Shown one piece after another: positions 1 to 8,421 of a DNA stretch of 64,000 bases. The translations under genes and the position numbers were made by a program. The notes below the pieces were generated by a model that did no database searches, was not told where the DNA came from, and worked only from the letters and a program-made list of their open reading frames with translations. The stretch is from Bacteroidales bacterium Bact_22. Its GTDB lineage: Bacteria > Bacteroidota > Bacteroidia > Bacteroidales > F082. The stretch is from assembly GCA_001603665.1 (NCBI GenBank), contig LUZN01000004.1, positions 40,314-104,313 of the forward strand. Direction: 5' to 3'. Every line of letters begins with the position of its first letter. The first letter of the stretch is position 1.

Positions 1-863
1 TTTAACCTATTGAGTTTGTTGAGGTTACGAATAGGAGAGATGTCGTCGACGTCGGTGCCCGAGCAGTCGAAGTTCTGCAGGTCCGACAGCTCGTAAAGCG
101 GGTCGAGCGAGTGTATCAGCTTATTGCCGCTGATGTCGATGTCGGTGATCTTCGTGAAGTTTGTCAGTCGGGCATAAAGTCGAGGCATGTCGTAAGGGAT
201 GGTGCTCTCCACGAGACTGTCGTCGACGATGACTACCTGGTCGCGGTAGATATGCACTATCTGGCCTTCGCCGAAGTAGAGCTTCCAAGCTGCCGACATC
301 CTGTTCCACCAAGTCCTAAGTTCTTCAGTCTCATTGGGTTTGGTGGTATACATACTTGCGATTTTCAGATCTTTCTTTGCCGGGTCGATATTGACTTCCA
401 TAAACCTCTTGCAGCTGTTGTTGACCGAGTCGCCAACGATGTTATGGCCGGCAATCGTACGCATCATCGTCACCTTGAAATATGTGTCGCCGTTTTCATT
501 GACCTGCGGCTTTATATCGTCAATTTTAAAGGTGAATTTTACGTCTTTAAAAAAGAAATCGATATCTTTGAGATAAGCCTGAACATCCTTATTTATATAG
601 GTGCTCCGGTTATCGTCGAGGTCGTCTTCAATCTGGACCTCATCGTCTAAAAAGATCTTGGCATAGCTTTCCTTGAAGATGATATCCTTCTCTTGCGCAG
701 TGGCTTCAGGGTCCCCGATGAATGAGAATGTCTCTTCGAGATACCTCACCATCATCTGGATCTGTCCCGAATATTCTTCAATTTCAGCGCTGCTGAGTTC
801 GTTCTGCGCAAAGATGCTTTGGCAGGAAAAGAATAAAATCGCAAATAAAACTAATCTCTTCAT
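1..863 (-). CDS. Exported leucine-rich-repeat protein, 3' end cut by window edge
   Basis: This reading frame stays open from an ATG at 863 to base 1 with no stop, so the C-terminus lies outside the window. About 287 residues are visible. A signal peptide ends near residue 20 (IFAQ), so export across the inner membrane is expected. Residues of roughly 30-200 look like an NTF2-like alpha/beta domain of the kind often placed at the N-terminus of Bacteroidota exported proteins; this is inference. From about residue 225 the spacing of L, I and N (ITDIDIGGNKL, then DLQNFDCSGTDVDD) matches leucine-rich repeats of the internalin/BspA style, and more repeats probably follow. The start overlaps the upstream gene's stop in an ATGA arrangement, so translation is probably coupled. 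It is the last visible gene of a four-gene operon. The specific function is unknown. Confidence 0.8.
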   Translation of the reverse strand, partial: MKRLVLFAILFFSCQSIFAQNELSSAEIEEYSGQIQMMVRYLEETFSFIGDPEATAQEKDIIFKESYAKIFLDDEVQIEDDLDDNRSTYINKDVQAYLKDIDFFFKDVKFTFKIDDIKPQVNENGDTYFKVTMMRTIAGHNIVGDSVNNSCKRFMEVNIDPAKKDLKIASMYTTKPNETEELRTWWNRMSAAWKLYFGEGQIVHIYRDQVVIVDDSLVESTIPYDMPRLYARLTNFTKITDIDISGNKLIHSLDPLYELSDLQNFDCSGTDVDDISPIRNLNKLNRL

Positions 864-1705
864 TGTTTAGGCTGATAAAGCTTTAAAAGTGCAGCTTTTT
901 CTTCGTCTTTGAGATAAATAAGGTTCGAGATGAGCCATCCGGCGTTATATCCGCTGCGGTTGAACCACGACACCTCGAAGTACCAGTTTTTAATCTGGAA
1001 GATATGGAACTTCACGCTCTCGACGTGGTCGAATTTCAGGTTTCCTTGTTTTATCTCATAAAAAAACAGTGTCAGATAATCTGGCATGTAGTCGGTCGAT
1101 GCATAATACTCAACGGTTTCAGGGTCGTTAAACACCTTGTAGATGTTCATGAAGTCGAGCTCGTGACTCATAGGGTGGAGGAAGTGTTTCTCGCGCTCGG
1201 CCAGCTCGCCTTGCGGGAAATATTTCTGAAACTCCGAGAAAAACACGTTCGAAAGCACCCATTTCGAGCCTAAGCCTTCCTTCTCTAGCACCAAAATCAT
1301 GCTGATGTCGACCATCTGGCCTTTCCATTTGAACTTTGCCGACACCTCGGAATACCAGTTGCCACCGAGAAACTCCATATACTGGTTGTTCTTGATGAGG
1401 TCTTCCACGAAGAAGTCGCGCAAAGCACCCGCTGTTCTTGGGTTGTCGAGGTCAAACAGCAGCGGCAGCACGTCCTTGCGTTTCTTAGGGTTACGGAAGT
1501 TAGGATCGTTAGGATTCAGCTTCTTGCCGTACTGGTCCTCCTCGTAGTTGAACCTGTTGATAAACTGGCCCATCTGCTTTGTCATGGTGTAGAGCTCGCG
1601 CTCGTCCATCTCGACATTGCCGAGGTCGTTAAGCACCTGTGCGTCAACTTTAAAACATAGTGCCAGCATTAACACTGGCACCATAAGTCTCAAAACTTTA
1701 TTCAT
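860..1705 (-). CDS. Exported protein of unknown function, 281 aa
   Basis: The protein starts with a clear Sec signal peptide (hydrophobic residues 5-17, cleavage near VDAQ at 20-23), so it should be periplasmic or on the surface. I recognise no named domain. The mature part is rich in aromatic and charged residues and has alternating strand-like segments around residues 110-165 and 205-270, compatible with an NTF2-like or other small alpha/beta fold, but this is only an impression. Its ATG shares one base with the stop of the gene upstream (TAATG), and its own TGA overlaps the start of the leucine-rich-repeat gene downstream. This tight coupling suggests the four proteins work together. Confidence 0.75.
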   Translation of the reverse strand: MNKVLRLMVPVLMLALCFKVDAQVLNDLGNVEMDERELYTMTKQMGQFINRFNYEEDQYGKKLNPNDPNFRNPKKRKDVLPLLFDLDNPRTAGALRDFFVEDLIKNNQYMEFLGGNWYSEVSAKFKWKGQMVDISMILVLEKEGLGSKWVLSNVFFSEFQKYFPQGELAEREKHFLHPMSHELDFMNIYKVFNDPETVEYYASTDYMPDYLTLFFYEIKQGNLKFDHVESVKFHIFQIKNWYFEVSWFNRSGYNAGWLISNLIYLKDEEKAALLKLYQPKQ

Positions 1706-2289
1706 TATTTCTTTGTCGTTTCTTTCACGCGCATGTCGCCGAGCAACACATCCCAGAAGCCGATGAGGCGGCCGCCAATCTGGGTCTCTTTACGCTTGAC
1801 GTATACGGTGATGTCTTTCTTTGTCGTATCCTGGTAGATGAGTCTGCCTTCAGCGTCGTAGCCTTTGAATGTCTGGAAGATGGTGATCACGCCGACGTAT
1901 GTTCCGTCAGGTTGGCGCTGTAAGTCAGACACATACTGAATCTTATACCAGTCGATTTCGACGCGGTCGTAGTTGAGGCGCATCAGTCTCTCGAGGTACT
2001 GACGTACTTTATAATACTCGATTTTTGTCTTGGCGAGTGATGAAACGCCGATCTCTGCATCTGGTGCGAAGAGCTCTTCGGCACGGTCGATAACGCGGTT
2101 GGCCTCGCTCCAAGGAGTGTTCTTCGAGCCGATCAGTTTGACGTATTTCGACAGGTCGCGGACTTTCTCAAGAGCCAAGCTGTCGATGGCTTGTTTGCGT
2201 TCCGGGCTGAGCTCAGGCTCCTGCGCGAAGGCCTGATAGCCTGTGAGTGCGAAAAATGCGAATGCTATTGCAAATAATACCTTTTTCAT
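1705..2289 (-). CDS. Exported protein of unknown function, 194 aa
   Basis: A Sec signal peptide (residues 1-22, cleavage after AFA before QEPEL) marks an exported protein. The mature part begins with a helical, charged segment (about residues 25-75), followed by strands and aromatic residues (VEIDWYKIQYVSDL, VGVITIFQTFKGYD), which resembles the curved sheet of an NTF2-like domain. I do not recognise a named family. It sits one base after the upstream lipoprotein gene and overlaps the next gene by one base, so it is part of a single transcript with both. Confidence 0.75.
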   Translation of the reverse strand: MKKVLFAIAFAFFALTGYQAFAQEPELSPERKQAIDSLALEKVRDLSKYVKLIGSKNTPWSEANRVIDRAEELFAPDAEIGVSSLAKTKIEYYKVRQYLERLMRLNYDRVEIDWYKIQYVSDLQRQPDGTYVGVITIFQTFKGYDAEGRLIYQDTTKKDITVYVKRKETQIGGRLIGFWDVLLGDMRVKETTKK

Positions 2290-2290
2290 C

Positions 2291-2932
2291 TTATTTCTTA
2301 ATTAATTCGAGTTCTGTAATCTTGTGTTCTTCGTTGTATTTTACGTTGTCGACAGCCACGTTGACCTTCTTCTGATCCTTCAGGTAGTTGAGGTAATTGA
2401 CGGCTGTCGTCGGACGGTCGTAGTCACCGTAGTTGTTGAGACGGATGAGCACCACAGCGTCAGGTGATTCAAACATCTTCAGAGCTTCCTTGATGAAGTT
2501 ATTGGCTGTTGTCACATCCTTTGCGTTGGCAATCATGGTGAAATAGTCGGTGAGAGCGGTCTTCGGCTTGTTTTGCTCCTCAAGCTCGCGCAGACGCTGT
2601 TCTTCCTCGAGACGTTTCTGCTCCGCGATGCGGTCTCTCTCGGCGATGGCGTTGGTGACCTTTTGCTCGGCACGCTCAATCATCTCCACGATTTCTGGGT
2701 TTTTCTTTGAGAAATCAATCTTCTTCAGCTCGTTGATACGGTCGAGTTGTTCCTCCAAAGTCCAATCTGTCTCGTCATTCAAGATGGCGTTCAAGTCATG
2801 TTCTGCCTGCTTGACAGCGGCTTTGTACTCTTTCTTTGACATTCCTTTAGAAGAGTTGCAACTTGTTGCTCCACAGAGAGTTACGAGAGCAATCATTGCT
2901 AAAATGATGATACTTTTTAGTTGTTTTAACAT
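2291..2932 (-). CDS. Lipoprotein with coiled-coil segment, first gene of the exported-protein operon
   Basis: The N-terminus is a lipoprotein signal: positive residues, a long hydrophobic stretch and a lipobox ending at Cys25 (GATSC); Cys20 is an alternative. Residues of about 75-125 are rich in E, R, K and Q with heptad-like spacing (AERDRIAEQKRLEEEQ), so a coiled coil is likely. The C-terminal third is mixed alpha/beta with strand-like V/I residues (KVNVAVDNVKY). The function is unknown. It is the promoter-proximal gene of the operon; a good -7 element lies 33 bases upstream of the start. The probable location is the outer membrane periplasmic face or the surface. Confidence 0.75.
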   Translation of the reverse strand: MLKQLKSIIILAMIALVTLCGATSCNSSKGMSKKEYKAAVKQAEHDLNAILNDETDWTLEEQLDRINELKKIDFSKKNPEIVEMIERAEQKVTNAIAERDRIAEQKRLEEEQRLRELEEQNKPKTALTDYFTMIANAKDVTTANNFIKEALKMFESPDAVVLIRLNNYGDYDRPTTAVNYLNYLKDQKKVNVAVDNVKYNEEHKITELELIKK

Positions 2933-2964
2933 ACTGCTATGAATTTTTCAATATTAATAACTCG

Positions 2965-2972
2965 CAAAGTTA
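2965..2972 (-). promoter_or_regulatory. Bacteroidota -7 promoter element for the four-gene exported-protein operon
   Basis: On the minus strand this reads TAACTTTG, a full match to the Bacteroidota -7 consensus TAnnTTTG, placed 32 bases before the ATG at 2932. No convincing -33 TTTG is visible. It lies in the divergent region shared with the radical SAM gene. Confidence 0.6.
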
Positions 2973-3031
2973 AGAAATATTTTGATATTGTACACGAATA
3001 TTAAAGATTTTTTAGCAATTTTGATGTCGGA

Positions 3032-4765
3032 ATGAAACATTACAACATACCGATATTTTTGCCCGAACTCGCATGCCCTTTCCGATGCGTTTATTGTAAC
3101 CAGTTTAGTATTACTGGAAAGCAGCAACTGTCTGATATTCAGGAAGTTAAAAATACAATAGACAAGTATCTCGATTCCTTTAAAGAAAAAGAAAGGTTTG
3201 TCGAGGTGGCGTTTTTCGGAGGAAATTTCACCGGTTTGCCTGAAAAAATGCAGGACGATTTTTTGAAAATCGTGCAGCCTTACCTCGAAAAAGGCGTTGT
3301 AAATGGTATCAGATGTTCGACAAGACCCGATTATATCGATGAAAAAAGGGTGAAAATTCTGAAGAGTTTCGGGATGAAGAATATCGAGCTCGGGGCGCAG
3401 ACGACTAATGATGTTATCTTGCAGAAATGCGGTCGCGGTCATACTTTCAAAGATATTGAAAATGCTTCGCAAATTATTGTGAATGAAGGAATTACGCTCG
3501 GCTTGCAGATGATGATAGGCTTGCCGTTCGACAGTTTTAATGATGATTTGCAGACGGCAAAGGATATAGTGCGGCTTGGCGCGAAGGAGACGAGAATTTA
3601 TCCGTGCATAGTGGTGAAGGACACCGAGCTGGAAAAGCTTTATAATAAAGGTGAATACAAGCCTTTGAGCATTGATGATGCAGTCGAGCAATCGGCTACG
3701 CTTTACGAATATTTTAATAAAAACGACGTAAAAGTTTTGAGGATCGGACTTCACGCCTCTGAAGATCTTAATGGCACCGCTTATGTGGCCGGACCGTATC
3801 ATCCCAACTTCGCCGAGATGGTTTTCAGTCGCCTCTGGGGTCGGAAATTCGATAAAATCGATGAAAAATCGGATGAGATTGTTATTGAGGTGCCAAAAAA
3901 TGAATTGAATCACGCGATAGGGTATAAAGGTGAGAATAAGAAGAAATTGGAGGAACGATATAAACGCGTCGTCATTGTAGAGAAGCCACAGTGTGACGTC
4001 TCTGCTTGCAATTTGCAAACAAAATGCAAGCACCAAAATGAAAAATCTTTGCCAATAGCAATAATTGCTAGTGATTCCATGCCTAACAAAGCAAAGGAAA
4101 ATTTGTCTAAACTAGGCGATGTTGTGTGGTTGGAGCCCTCCGACAAGGCCTATCCTTCCATCTCGTCGCACCCCGATATTTTCTTCTTTTGCAAGGACGA
4201 AAGACATTGTAACTCAGTGATTTACGCGAAAAACGTTGATATTAATTTGCCTCCTGAAATCGAGGTGATAAAAGGTGAAAAAGAAGTCGGCAAAAAATAT
4301 CCCGACACCGTTCCATACAACGCAGTCGGAGTTGGTAACACGCTGATACACAATATGTTATATACCGATTTGTCCATAAAAAATCTATATGGAAAAATAT
4401 CAACAAAATCCGTGCAACTCGCTGTAAATCAAGGATATACGCGATGTAATTTATTGGCCTTGGATGAGCGAAATTTCATCACCTCCGACATGGGAATAAA
4501 ACGCGTTTTGGAGGCCAATGGATGCAATGTGTTCTATGTCGACCCGCATCAAATCACTCTGCCAGGACAGGATTACGGCTTCTTCCCAGGATGCTGCGGA
4601 CTGGTCGACGACACCGTGGTGGTGTGCGGAGCGTTGAAACATTTGAAGGAATGTAAGGAGCTGAGGAAGTTTATTCGTCGTAACAACATGAAAATCATCG
4701 AGTTATACGATGGCATACTTGTCGACGTCGGAAGTATTTTCTTTATCCGGAAAACGAAAAATTAG
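3032..4765 (+). CDS. Radical SAM protein fused to a C-terminal GME-fold (DUF6873-like) domain
   Basis: Residues of about 1-275 are a radical SAM domain. The iron-sulfur cluster motif is CxxxCxxC at Cys15, Cys19 and Cys22, followed by FFGGNFTGLP and the GLPFDS loop, as in the Elp3/HemN-like radical SAM group. Residues of about 283-316 (VIEVPKNELN, then a GYKG loop and LEERYKRV) resemble a KH RNA-binding segment with its GxxG loop. Residues of about 340-572 resemble the DUF6873 family of GME-fold (guanidino-group modifying) proteins: a PDIFFF segment, IKGEKEVGKKYP, a repeat of VNQGYTRC, ITSDMGI and LPGQDYGFFPGCCG. In that fold a Cys near the C-terminus is the usual nucleophile, so Cys521 or Cys522 is a candidate. 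The substrate is unknown. The two parts are normally separate proteins as I recall them. The ATG at 3032 places the cluster motif at the usual distance from the start. Confidence 0.75.
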   Translation: MKHYNIPIFLPELACPFRCVYCNQFSITGKQQLSDIQEVKNTIDKYLDSFKEKERFVEVAFFGGNFTGLPEKMQDDFLKIVQPYLEKGVVNGIRCSTRPDYIDEKRVKILKSFGMKNIELGAQTTNDVILQKCGRGHTFKDIENASQIIVNEGITLGLQMMIGLPFDSFNDDLQTAKDIVRLGAKETRIYPCIVVKDTELEKLYNKGEYKPLSIDDAVEQSATLYEYFNKNDVKVLRIGLHASEDLNGTAYVAGPYHPNFAEMVFSRLWGRKFDKIDEKSDEIVIEVPKNELNHAIGYKGENKKKLEERYKRVVIVEKPQCDVSACNLQTKCKHQNEKSLPIAIIASDSMPNKAKENLSKLGDVVWLEPSDKAYPSISSHPDIFFFCKDERHCNSVIYAKNVDINLPPEIEVIKGEKEVGKKYPDTVPYNAVGVGNTLIHNMLYTDLSIKNLYGKISTKSVQLAVNQGYTRCNLLALDERNFITSDMGIKRVLEANGCNVFYVDPHQITLPGQDYGFFPGCCGLVDDTVVVCGALKHLKECKELRKFIRRNNMKIIELYDGILVDVGSIFFIRKTKN

Positions 4766-4766
4766 C

Positions 4767-4774
4767 TATCTTTG
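4767..4774 (+). promoter_or_regulatory. -7 promoter element for the U32 gene
   Basis: TATCTTTG matches TAnnTTTG exactly. It covers the most upstream in-frame TTG (4772), so that TTG cannot be the real start; the TTG at 4790 fits better. The element begins one base after the end of the radical SAM gene. Confidence 0.65.
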
Positions 4775-4789
4775 CAAAAAATATCTGTC

Positions 4790-6610
4790 TTGAAAAAAAT
4801 AGAACTGCTTTCTCCAGCGAAGAACCTCGAAGTGGGTGTTTCCGCCATCAACCATGGCGCCGACGCGGTGTATATCGGCGGTCCGGGCTTCGGTGCGCGC
4901 GAGAAGGCTGGCAACAGCATCGACGACATCGCGAAACTCTGCGACCATGCTGCCATCTACGACGCGAAGGTGTATGTCACGCTCAACACTCTTTTGTTCG
5001 ACGACGAGCTAGCGTCGGCGCGTAAAATCGCTTGGGATTGCTACAATGCCGGCGTCGATGCGCTGATCGTGCAGGACATGGCTCTTCTCGAGATGGATAT
5101 GCCTCCGATAGCGCTCCACGCTTCGACGCAGTGCAACAACACGACGCCCGATAAGGTGAAATTCCTAGAAGACGTCGGCTTCGAACAGGTGGTGCTCGCC
5201 AGGGAACTCAGTCTCGAACAGATCAGAGAGATTCGGGCCAAGACCACAGTGCCTTTGGAGTTCTTCGTCCACGGCGCGCTGTGCGTGAGCTACAGCGGAC
5301 AGTGTTATCTAAGTTACCTTATCGGGCGTCGTTCTGCCAACCGAGGGGCCTGCGCTCAGCCATGCCGACTGGCATGGAGCCTCGAGGACGAGACTGGCAA
5401 GACGCTGATAAACAACAGGTATCTGCTGTCGCTGCGCGATATGAATAACTCGAGAAACCTCGAGGCTCTCATCGACGCCGGCATCACTTCTTTCAAAATC
5501 GAAGGTCGCCTCAAAGATTCCGACTACGTGAAAAACACCACGGCCTACTACCGTCAGGCTCTCGACGAAATCATAGCCCGAAGGTCTGATCTGGAGCGCG
5601 CGTCACGAGGCGCGTCGATGCCGGGCTTCATCCCGAATCTCGAGAAATCGTTCAATAGGGGCTTCACCGATTACTTCATCCACGGCCGCCAGAAAGGCAT
5701 CGACGCGCCATTCACCCCAAAGTCAATGGGCGAGCACATAGGCGAAATCACGAAGATCGACGGCAAACGCCTGACTGTCAAGCTGAACGACGGCGTCACC
5801 CTCCACAACGGCGACGGCCTCTGTTTCCTGGATGACAACAAAGAATTACAAGGCTTCAACGTCAACGGCGTCGACGGAAACACACTGTTAAGTTCGTCGC
5901 TGTTGTCATTCCGAGCGCAGCGAGGAACCCCCTTATATCGCAACTATGACATCCTCTGGCAGCGTTCCGTCGACGCCTCCAACGGCAACCGGAAACTCCC
6001 GATAAACCTTGAGCTCTCCGAGACCTCCGAGGGCTTCAAGTTATCATCCGAAAACGTCAGCGTTTGCCTGCAATGCCCCAAAGACATTGCCAAAAATCCC
6101 GAAAAAGCCCTCGAAAACATCCGCACCAAACTGTCGCAATGGGGTGACACAAAATTCACGGTCAAAGACATCGAAATAAAATTCAACGACGTCTATTTCA
6201 TCCCTGCCTCGGTTCTCGGCGAGATGAAACGCCAACTGGTTGTTGAATTGGAAAAGGCACTGGTGGAAAATCATCGTGAAAACCGTATTGTACGGACACA
6301 CCGCGTGTGTCCACTGCAATCGAATTACCCCGAATCCGACCTGTCATATCTCGGCAACGTCACCAATTCCCTCTCCCGCCAATTCTATGAGAATCACGGC
6401 GTTACGTATATCGACGACGGCATGGAGAAGACTATGCCCGAAGGCGAGACCGTGGTGATGACAACCAAACATTGCATCCGTTATGCCAACGGCATGTGCG
6501 CCAAAGAAATCGGGAAACCCGCAACACCTTTATATCTCACCAACGAACGGGGCCGTTTCCGCCTCGACTTCGACTGCAAAAATTGTTGCATGAAAGTGGT
6601 CAGTATTTAA
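4790..6610 (+). CDS. Peptidase U32 family protein, probable RNA hydroxylation factor
   Basis: The protein opens with ELLSPAKNLEVG and carries the family signature in FFVHGALCVSYSGQCYLS, then RGACAQPCR, with the four conserved cysteines (here near residues 164-190 and the C-terminal CKNCC). This is the collagenase-like U32 family. Characterised E. coli members (RlhA, TrhP) are needed for hydroxylation of rRNA or tRNA bases rather than proteolysis; which RNA this one acts on cannot be told. Length of about 606 residues is close to RlhA. I chose TTG 4790 because the upstream TTG at 4772 lies inside a promoter element and the family normally starts just before ELL. Around residues 372-381 an in-frame copy of a dispersed palindromic repeat (5904-5930) adds SFRAQRGTP, which looks like an insertion in a linker. 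Confidence 0.85.
   Translation: MKKIELLSPAKNLEVGVSAINHGADAVYIGGPGFGAREKAGNSIDDIAKLCDHAAIYDAKVYVTLNTLLFDDELASARKIAWDCYNAGVDALIVQDMALLEMDMPPIALHASTQCNNTTPDKVKFLEDVGFEQVVLARELSLEQIREIRAKTTVPLEFFVHGALCVSYSGQCYLSYLIGRRSANRGACAQPCRLAWSLEDETGKTLINNRYLLSLRDMNNSRNLEALIDAGITSFKIEGRLKDSDYVKNTTAYYRQALDEIIARRSDLERASRGASMPGFIPNLEKSFNRGFTDYFIHGRQKGIDAPFTPKSMGEHIGEITKIDGKRLTVKLNDGVTLHNGDGLCFLDDNKELQGFNVNGVDGNTLLSSSLLSFRAQRGTPLYRNYDILWQRSVDASNGNRKLPINLELSETSEGFKLSSENVSVCLQCPKDIAKNPEKALENIRTKLSQWGDTKFTVKDIEIKFNDVYFIPASVLGEMKRQLVVELEKALVENHRENRIVRTHRVCPLQSNYPESDLSYLGNVTNSLSRQFYENHGVTYIDDGMEKTMPEGETVVMTTKHCIRYANGMCAKEIGKPATPLYLTNERGRFRLDFDCKNCCMKVVSI
5904..5930 (+). repeat. Dispersed palindromic repeat inserted in frame in the U32 coding sequence
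   Basis: TGTCATTCCGAGCGCAGCGA followed by GGAA matches the repeat copies at 22916-22950 and 23040-23072 (core GTCATTCCGAG...GAGGAAT). The two arms ATTCC and GGAAT can pair. Here it is translated as part of the U32 protein without breaking the frame. Confidence 0.7.
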
Positions 6611-6618
6611 AAAAGTTG

Positions 6619-6626
6619 TAAATTTG
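6619..6626 (+). promoter_or_regulatory. -7 promoter element for aspS-pfkA
   Basis: TAAATTTG matches TAnnTTTG and lies 29 bases before the aspS ATG, just after the U32 stop codon. No clear -33 element is visible. Confidence 0.55.
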
Positions 6627-6655
6627 CAATTTTGTAGAATATAACAATAAACGAT

Positions 6656-8416
6656 ATGTTTAGAACTCATACATGTGGTGAACTTCGCATGGCCAACGTG
6701 GGTCAGGAAGTCACTTTGAGCGGCTGGGTGCAGCGCGTGCGCGACAAAGGCGCCCTGCTTTGGATTGATCTCCGTGATCGTTATGGTATTACGCAACTCT
6801 TTATGCAAGAAGGAGTTAGCTCGGCTGAGACGATGAAGACCGCCCGCGAGATAGGACGTGAATTCGTCATTCAGGCTAAAGGCGTCGTGGTTGAACGCGA
6901 ATCGAAAAACCCTAAAAACCCGACAGGCGACATCGAACTGAAAGTCGAGTCTCTCAAGATTTTGACGACATCTAAGGTGCCTCCGTTCACAATCGAAGAC
7001 GTGAGCGACGGCGGCGACGACATCCGCATGAAGTACCGTTACCTCGACCTGCGCCGCAACCCAATCAAAAATAACATCATCTTGCGCCATAAGATGGCAC
7101 AGGAAGTGCGTAAATATCTGTCAGGCAACGACTTCCTCGAAATCGAGACTCCTTGCTTGATTAAATCGACTCCTGAAGGCGCCCGCGACTTCGTGGTGCC
7201 GAGCCGTATGAACCCAGGCGAGTTCTACGCTCTTCCACAGTCACCGCAGCAGTTCAAGCAGCTCCTCATGGTAGCAGGCTTCGACCGTTATTTCCAGATT
7301 GTACGCTGCTTCCGCGACGAAGACCTCCGTGCTGACCGTCAGCCTGAGTTCACACAGATCGACTGCGAGATGTCGTTCGTTGAACAGGAAGACGTCATCA
7401 ACATGTTCGAGGGCTTGGCGAAACATCTGTTTAAGACCATCAAAGGCATTGAATTAGGCGATTTCCCAAGAATCACTTGGCAAGACGCAATGAAATATTA
7501 TGGTTCAGACAAGCCGGATATCCGTTTCGGAATGAAGTTTGTGGAGCTCAACGACGTGGCGAAAGGTCACGGCTTCTCGGTGTTCGATGAGGCTGAACTC
7601 GTGGTCGCCATCAACGCTGAAGGCTGCGCCAACTACACCCGCAAGCAGACTGACGCACTCACCGATTTCGTGAAACGTCCGCAGGTGGGAGCGAAAGGCC
7701 TCGTTTACGTGAAATACAACGAAGACGGCACAATCAAATCGTCGGTCGATAAGTTCTACACACCTGAGATTTTGAAGACTTGGCTCGACAAATGCAACGC
7801 TAAACCAGGCGATATGCTGTTGATACTCAGCGGTAAAGCTATGCCGACAAGAGTTCAGATGAACGCTTTGCGTCTCGAGATGGGTAACCAACTCGGCTTA
7901 CGCGACCCTAACGTGTATAAACCATTGTGGGTCATCGACTTCCCGCTTCTCGAATGGGACGAAGAGACACAGCGTTATTACGCCATGCACCATCCGTTCA
8001 CGGCTCCGAAACCTGAGGATGAATACCTCCTCGAGCAGCCTGACAAATGGGGTGAGATCCGTGCAAACGCTTATGACATCGTGCTCAACGGCACTGAAGT
8101 GGGTGGCGGCTCCGTTCGTATCCACGACAAGAACCTGCAGAAGAAGATGTTCCATACCCTCGGCTTCACCGACGAGAAGGCTCAGGAGCAGTTCGGCTTC
8201 CTGATGAACGCTTTCGAATACGGAGCACCACCTCACGCAGGTCTCGCCTTCGGCTTCGACCGCCTCTGCTCGCTCTTCGGAGGTCAAGACAGCATCCGCG
8301 ACTTCATCGCATTCCCGAAGAACAACCAGGGACGCGATGTCATGGCGGAATCACCGTCACCGATCGCGCAAGAGCAGCTCGATGAGCTTCAGATAGCATT
8401 GAATTTGAAAGATTAA
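6656..8416 (+). CDS. aspS: Aspartyl-tRNA synthetase
   Basis: This class II aminoacyl-tRNA synthetase attaches aspartate to tRNA-Asp in the cytoplasm. An N-terminal OB-fold anticodon-binding domain ([10 protein letters not shown], residues 22-31) is followed by class II motif 2 near residue 219 ([18 protein letters not shown]) and motif 3 near residue 530 (GLAFGFDRL). A GAD insertion domain, the mark of the bacterial type, lies around residues 290-410. Length of 586 residues is normal. The phosphofructokinase gene starts five bases after its stop, so the two are probably one transcript. Confidence 0.97.
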   Translation: MFRTHTCGELRMANVGQEVTLSGWVQRVRDKGALLWIDLRDRYGITQLFMQEGVSSAETMKTAREIGREFVIQAKGVVVERESKNPKNPTGDIELKVESLKILTTSKVPPFTIEDVSDGGDDIRMKYRYLDLRRNPIKNNIILRHKMAQEVRKYLSGNDFLEIETPCLIKSTPEGARDFVVPSRMNPGEFYALPQSPQQFKQLLMVAGFDRYFQIVRCFRDEDLRADRQPEFTQIDCEMSFVEQEDVINMFEGLAKHLFKTIKGIELGDFPRITWQDAMKYYGSDKPDIRFGMKFVELNDVAKGHGFSVFDEAELVVAINAEGCANYTRKQTDALTDFVKRPQVGAKGLVYVKYNEDGTIKSSVDKFYTPEILKTWLDKCNAKPGDMLLILSGKAMPTRVQMNALRLEMGNQLGLRDPNVYKPLWVIDFPLLEWDEETQRYYAMHHPFTAPKPEDEYLLEQPDKWGEIRANAYDIVLNGTEVGGGSVRIHDKNLQKKMFHTLGFTDEKAQEQFGFLMNAFEYGAPPHAGLAFGFDRLCSLFGGQDSIRDFIAFPKNNQGRDVMAESPSPIAQEQLDELQIALNLKD

Positions 8417-8421
8417 TAGGT

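Noticed and set aside
2954..4036. Minus-strand open frame of 360 codons opposite the radical SAM gene
   Set aside because: It mirrors the coding strand, has no family resemblance, and the plus-strand product is clearly a real protein.
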